From: Serinus canaria
Taxonomy: Eukaryota > Chordata > Aves > Passeriformes > Fringillidae
Length of the DNA: 64,000 nucleotides
Assembly (NCBI RefSeq): GCF_022539315.1
Contig: NC_066343.1
Location: forward strand, 1,116,001-1,180,000
Direction: 5' to 3'
Shown here: in pieces, positions 63,041 through 64,000 of the stretch
Numbering within the stretch: position 1 is the first letter of the stretch
How the letters are laid out: each line of letters starts with the position of its first letter
Notes under the pieces: model-generated
What the model saw: only the letters and a program-made list of their open reading frames with translations
The model's database searches: none
Told to the model about the DNA's origin: nothing
Program-made: the position numbers and the translations under genes

Positions 63041-64000
63041 GTAAGGTCTGGACCACAGCCACATCATAGGAGAAGTTCTGACACTGAAAATGGGTTTATT
63101 TATGTTCACAAAAACACTGAGCAAAATATCAAAGTGCAGTGCAATCACGCCAAAAGGGAGATGCATAAAATGGGCTGTGGAGTGAACACTAGGTAAGAAA
63201 GATGCAAAGTGATGTGCTAGAAAAGGAAACGTCTGGCATATGTGGAACAAAAAGTTGTCTGGATAAAGTGGAAAAATAGTGACTCAAAAATTGGAGGATC
63301 AAAAGGCATTTGAAATTTGAATGAGAGTGCAGTAGCTGAAATACTAAATAGTAAAGGAAATTTTAAAGATACATTCCATGCGGGTCAAAATAAGCACCAA
63401 CAGAGCAGAGTTGTCTGGTGTTAAATTTATCTACATAGAGAAGAAAAGCAAATGGAAATTTTGTTGAGACCATGCTGTTTCTAGATACTTCCATGTAAAA
63501 TTGAGACTCAGAGGGAGTTTTATTTCTTTAGGTATCTATCACCTTCCAAAACAGATACTGAACTAGAAAAAGGAAGGGAAAAAAAAAAAAGACAACAAGC
63601 TGATACTCAAATTCCAGTAATAGAAATTGTCTAACTTGAAATGTGGAAAATCTGGAAAACCAGATAATGGTTTTTGTAGGTATGTAAGTAATAAAGACTG
63701 ATGGATAGGTATATTTGTATATCAATAGACATTTATAATATTGAATAATATTAATTAATTATTAATATAATTTATATGTATATTAATAGACAATTATATT
63801 AATATACATTCATAAATTTACAGTGACAGCAGAGGAGAATTTTAAATTTAAACAATACAAGTTAAAATACAGGGCTCTTCTGAAATACCAATGCTAGTAG
63901 TTCAGAGTCTTTTATCTCCTGTAGATGATTCCTGCATAGGACAACTCTGAAGTACTCATTATTGCTGTGAGAGTTCATGCACAAATTAATCCTTTTCATT
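63041..64000. other. AT-rich non-coding stretch, no gene seen
   Basis: Nothing recognisable apart from an A-run near 63576-63590 and, at about 63720-63830, an extremely AT-rich low-complexity block made of taat/attaat/tatat words. Confidence 0.65.
63720..63830. repeat. Very AT-rich low-complexity block
   Basis: About 110 bases with only a few G or C, built of attaat, aatatt and tatat words with several small palindromes such as attaattaat. Not a regular microsatellite. Confidence 0.75.

Overview
The window looks like bird nuclear DNA. The evidence is the set of interspersed repeats: several 3' ends of CR1 LINEs, four endogenous-retrovirus LTRs of avian type, and a few much older amniote elements (two MIR-like SINE remnants and one ancient AT-rich repeat). 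The background is AT-rich and CpG-poor, with many (CAAA)n-like, poly-A/poly-T and (TA)n tracts, as expected of a vertebrate gene desert or the inside of a very large intron. I cannot name the species or chromosome; a neoavian bird is my inference from the LTR types, not a proven point. Nothing here is bacterial: there are no operons, rRNA or tRNA genes, or CRISPR arrays.

Layout. 1-8466: AT-rich non-coding DNA with a 47-bp tandem duplication (1266-1361), two A/C-rich tracts and a GA-rich tract. 8467-9850: a GC-richer solo LTR on the + strand with a perfect 5-bp target-site duplication. 9851-24606: non-coding, with CR1 3' ends near 15031-15240 and 21850-21917. 24607-25196: a second solo LTR, minus strand. 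25493-25860: a minus-strand CR1. 25861-31480: non-coding, with a G-quadruplex-type tract and two near-perfect hairpins (28470-28512 and 30857-30903). 31481-31827: a short minus-strand LTR with recognisable TATA box and poly-A signal. 31828-51149: non-coding, with a MIR-like SINE (38600-38800), a second G-rich tract, a 14-bp-arm hairpin, an 18-bp palindrome and a (TA)n tract. 51150-52650: an old minus-strand ERVL-type LTR. 52651-64000: non-coding, with an ancient amniote repeat (56385-56560), a MIR-like/CR1 pair (57838-58060) and a longer (TA)n tract (61437-61515). One stretch at 62832-63040 could be a coding exon.

No complete protein-coding gene can be supported. The longest open frames (171, 134 and 114 codons) lie inside the GC-richer LTR at 8467-9850, and the next ones (124, 111 and 110 codons) are about what chance gives in 64 kb of AT-rich DNA. 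The genes therefore do not 'work together' in any visible sense. The window is best read as a record of retroelement insertions and small local rearrangements. The most checkable observations are the long perfect inverted repeats (probable template-switch products), the LTR with 13-bp terminal inverted repeats, and the candidate exon near the right end. I did not find a new biological system.
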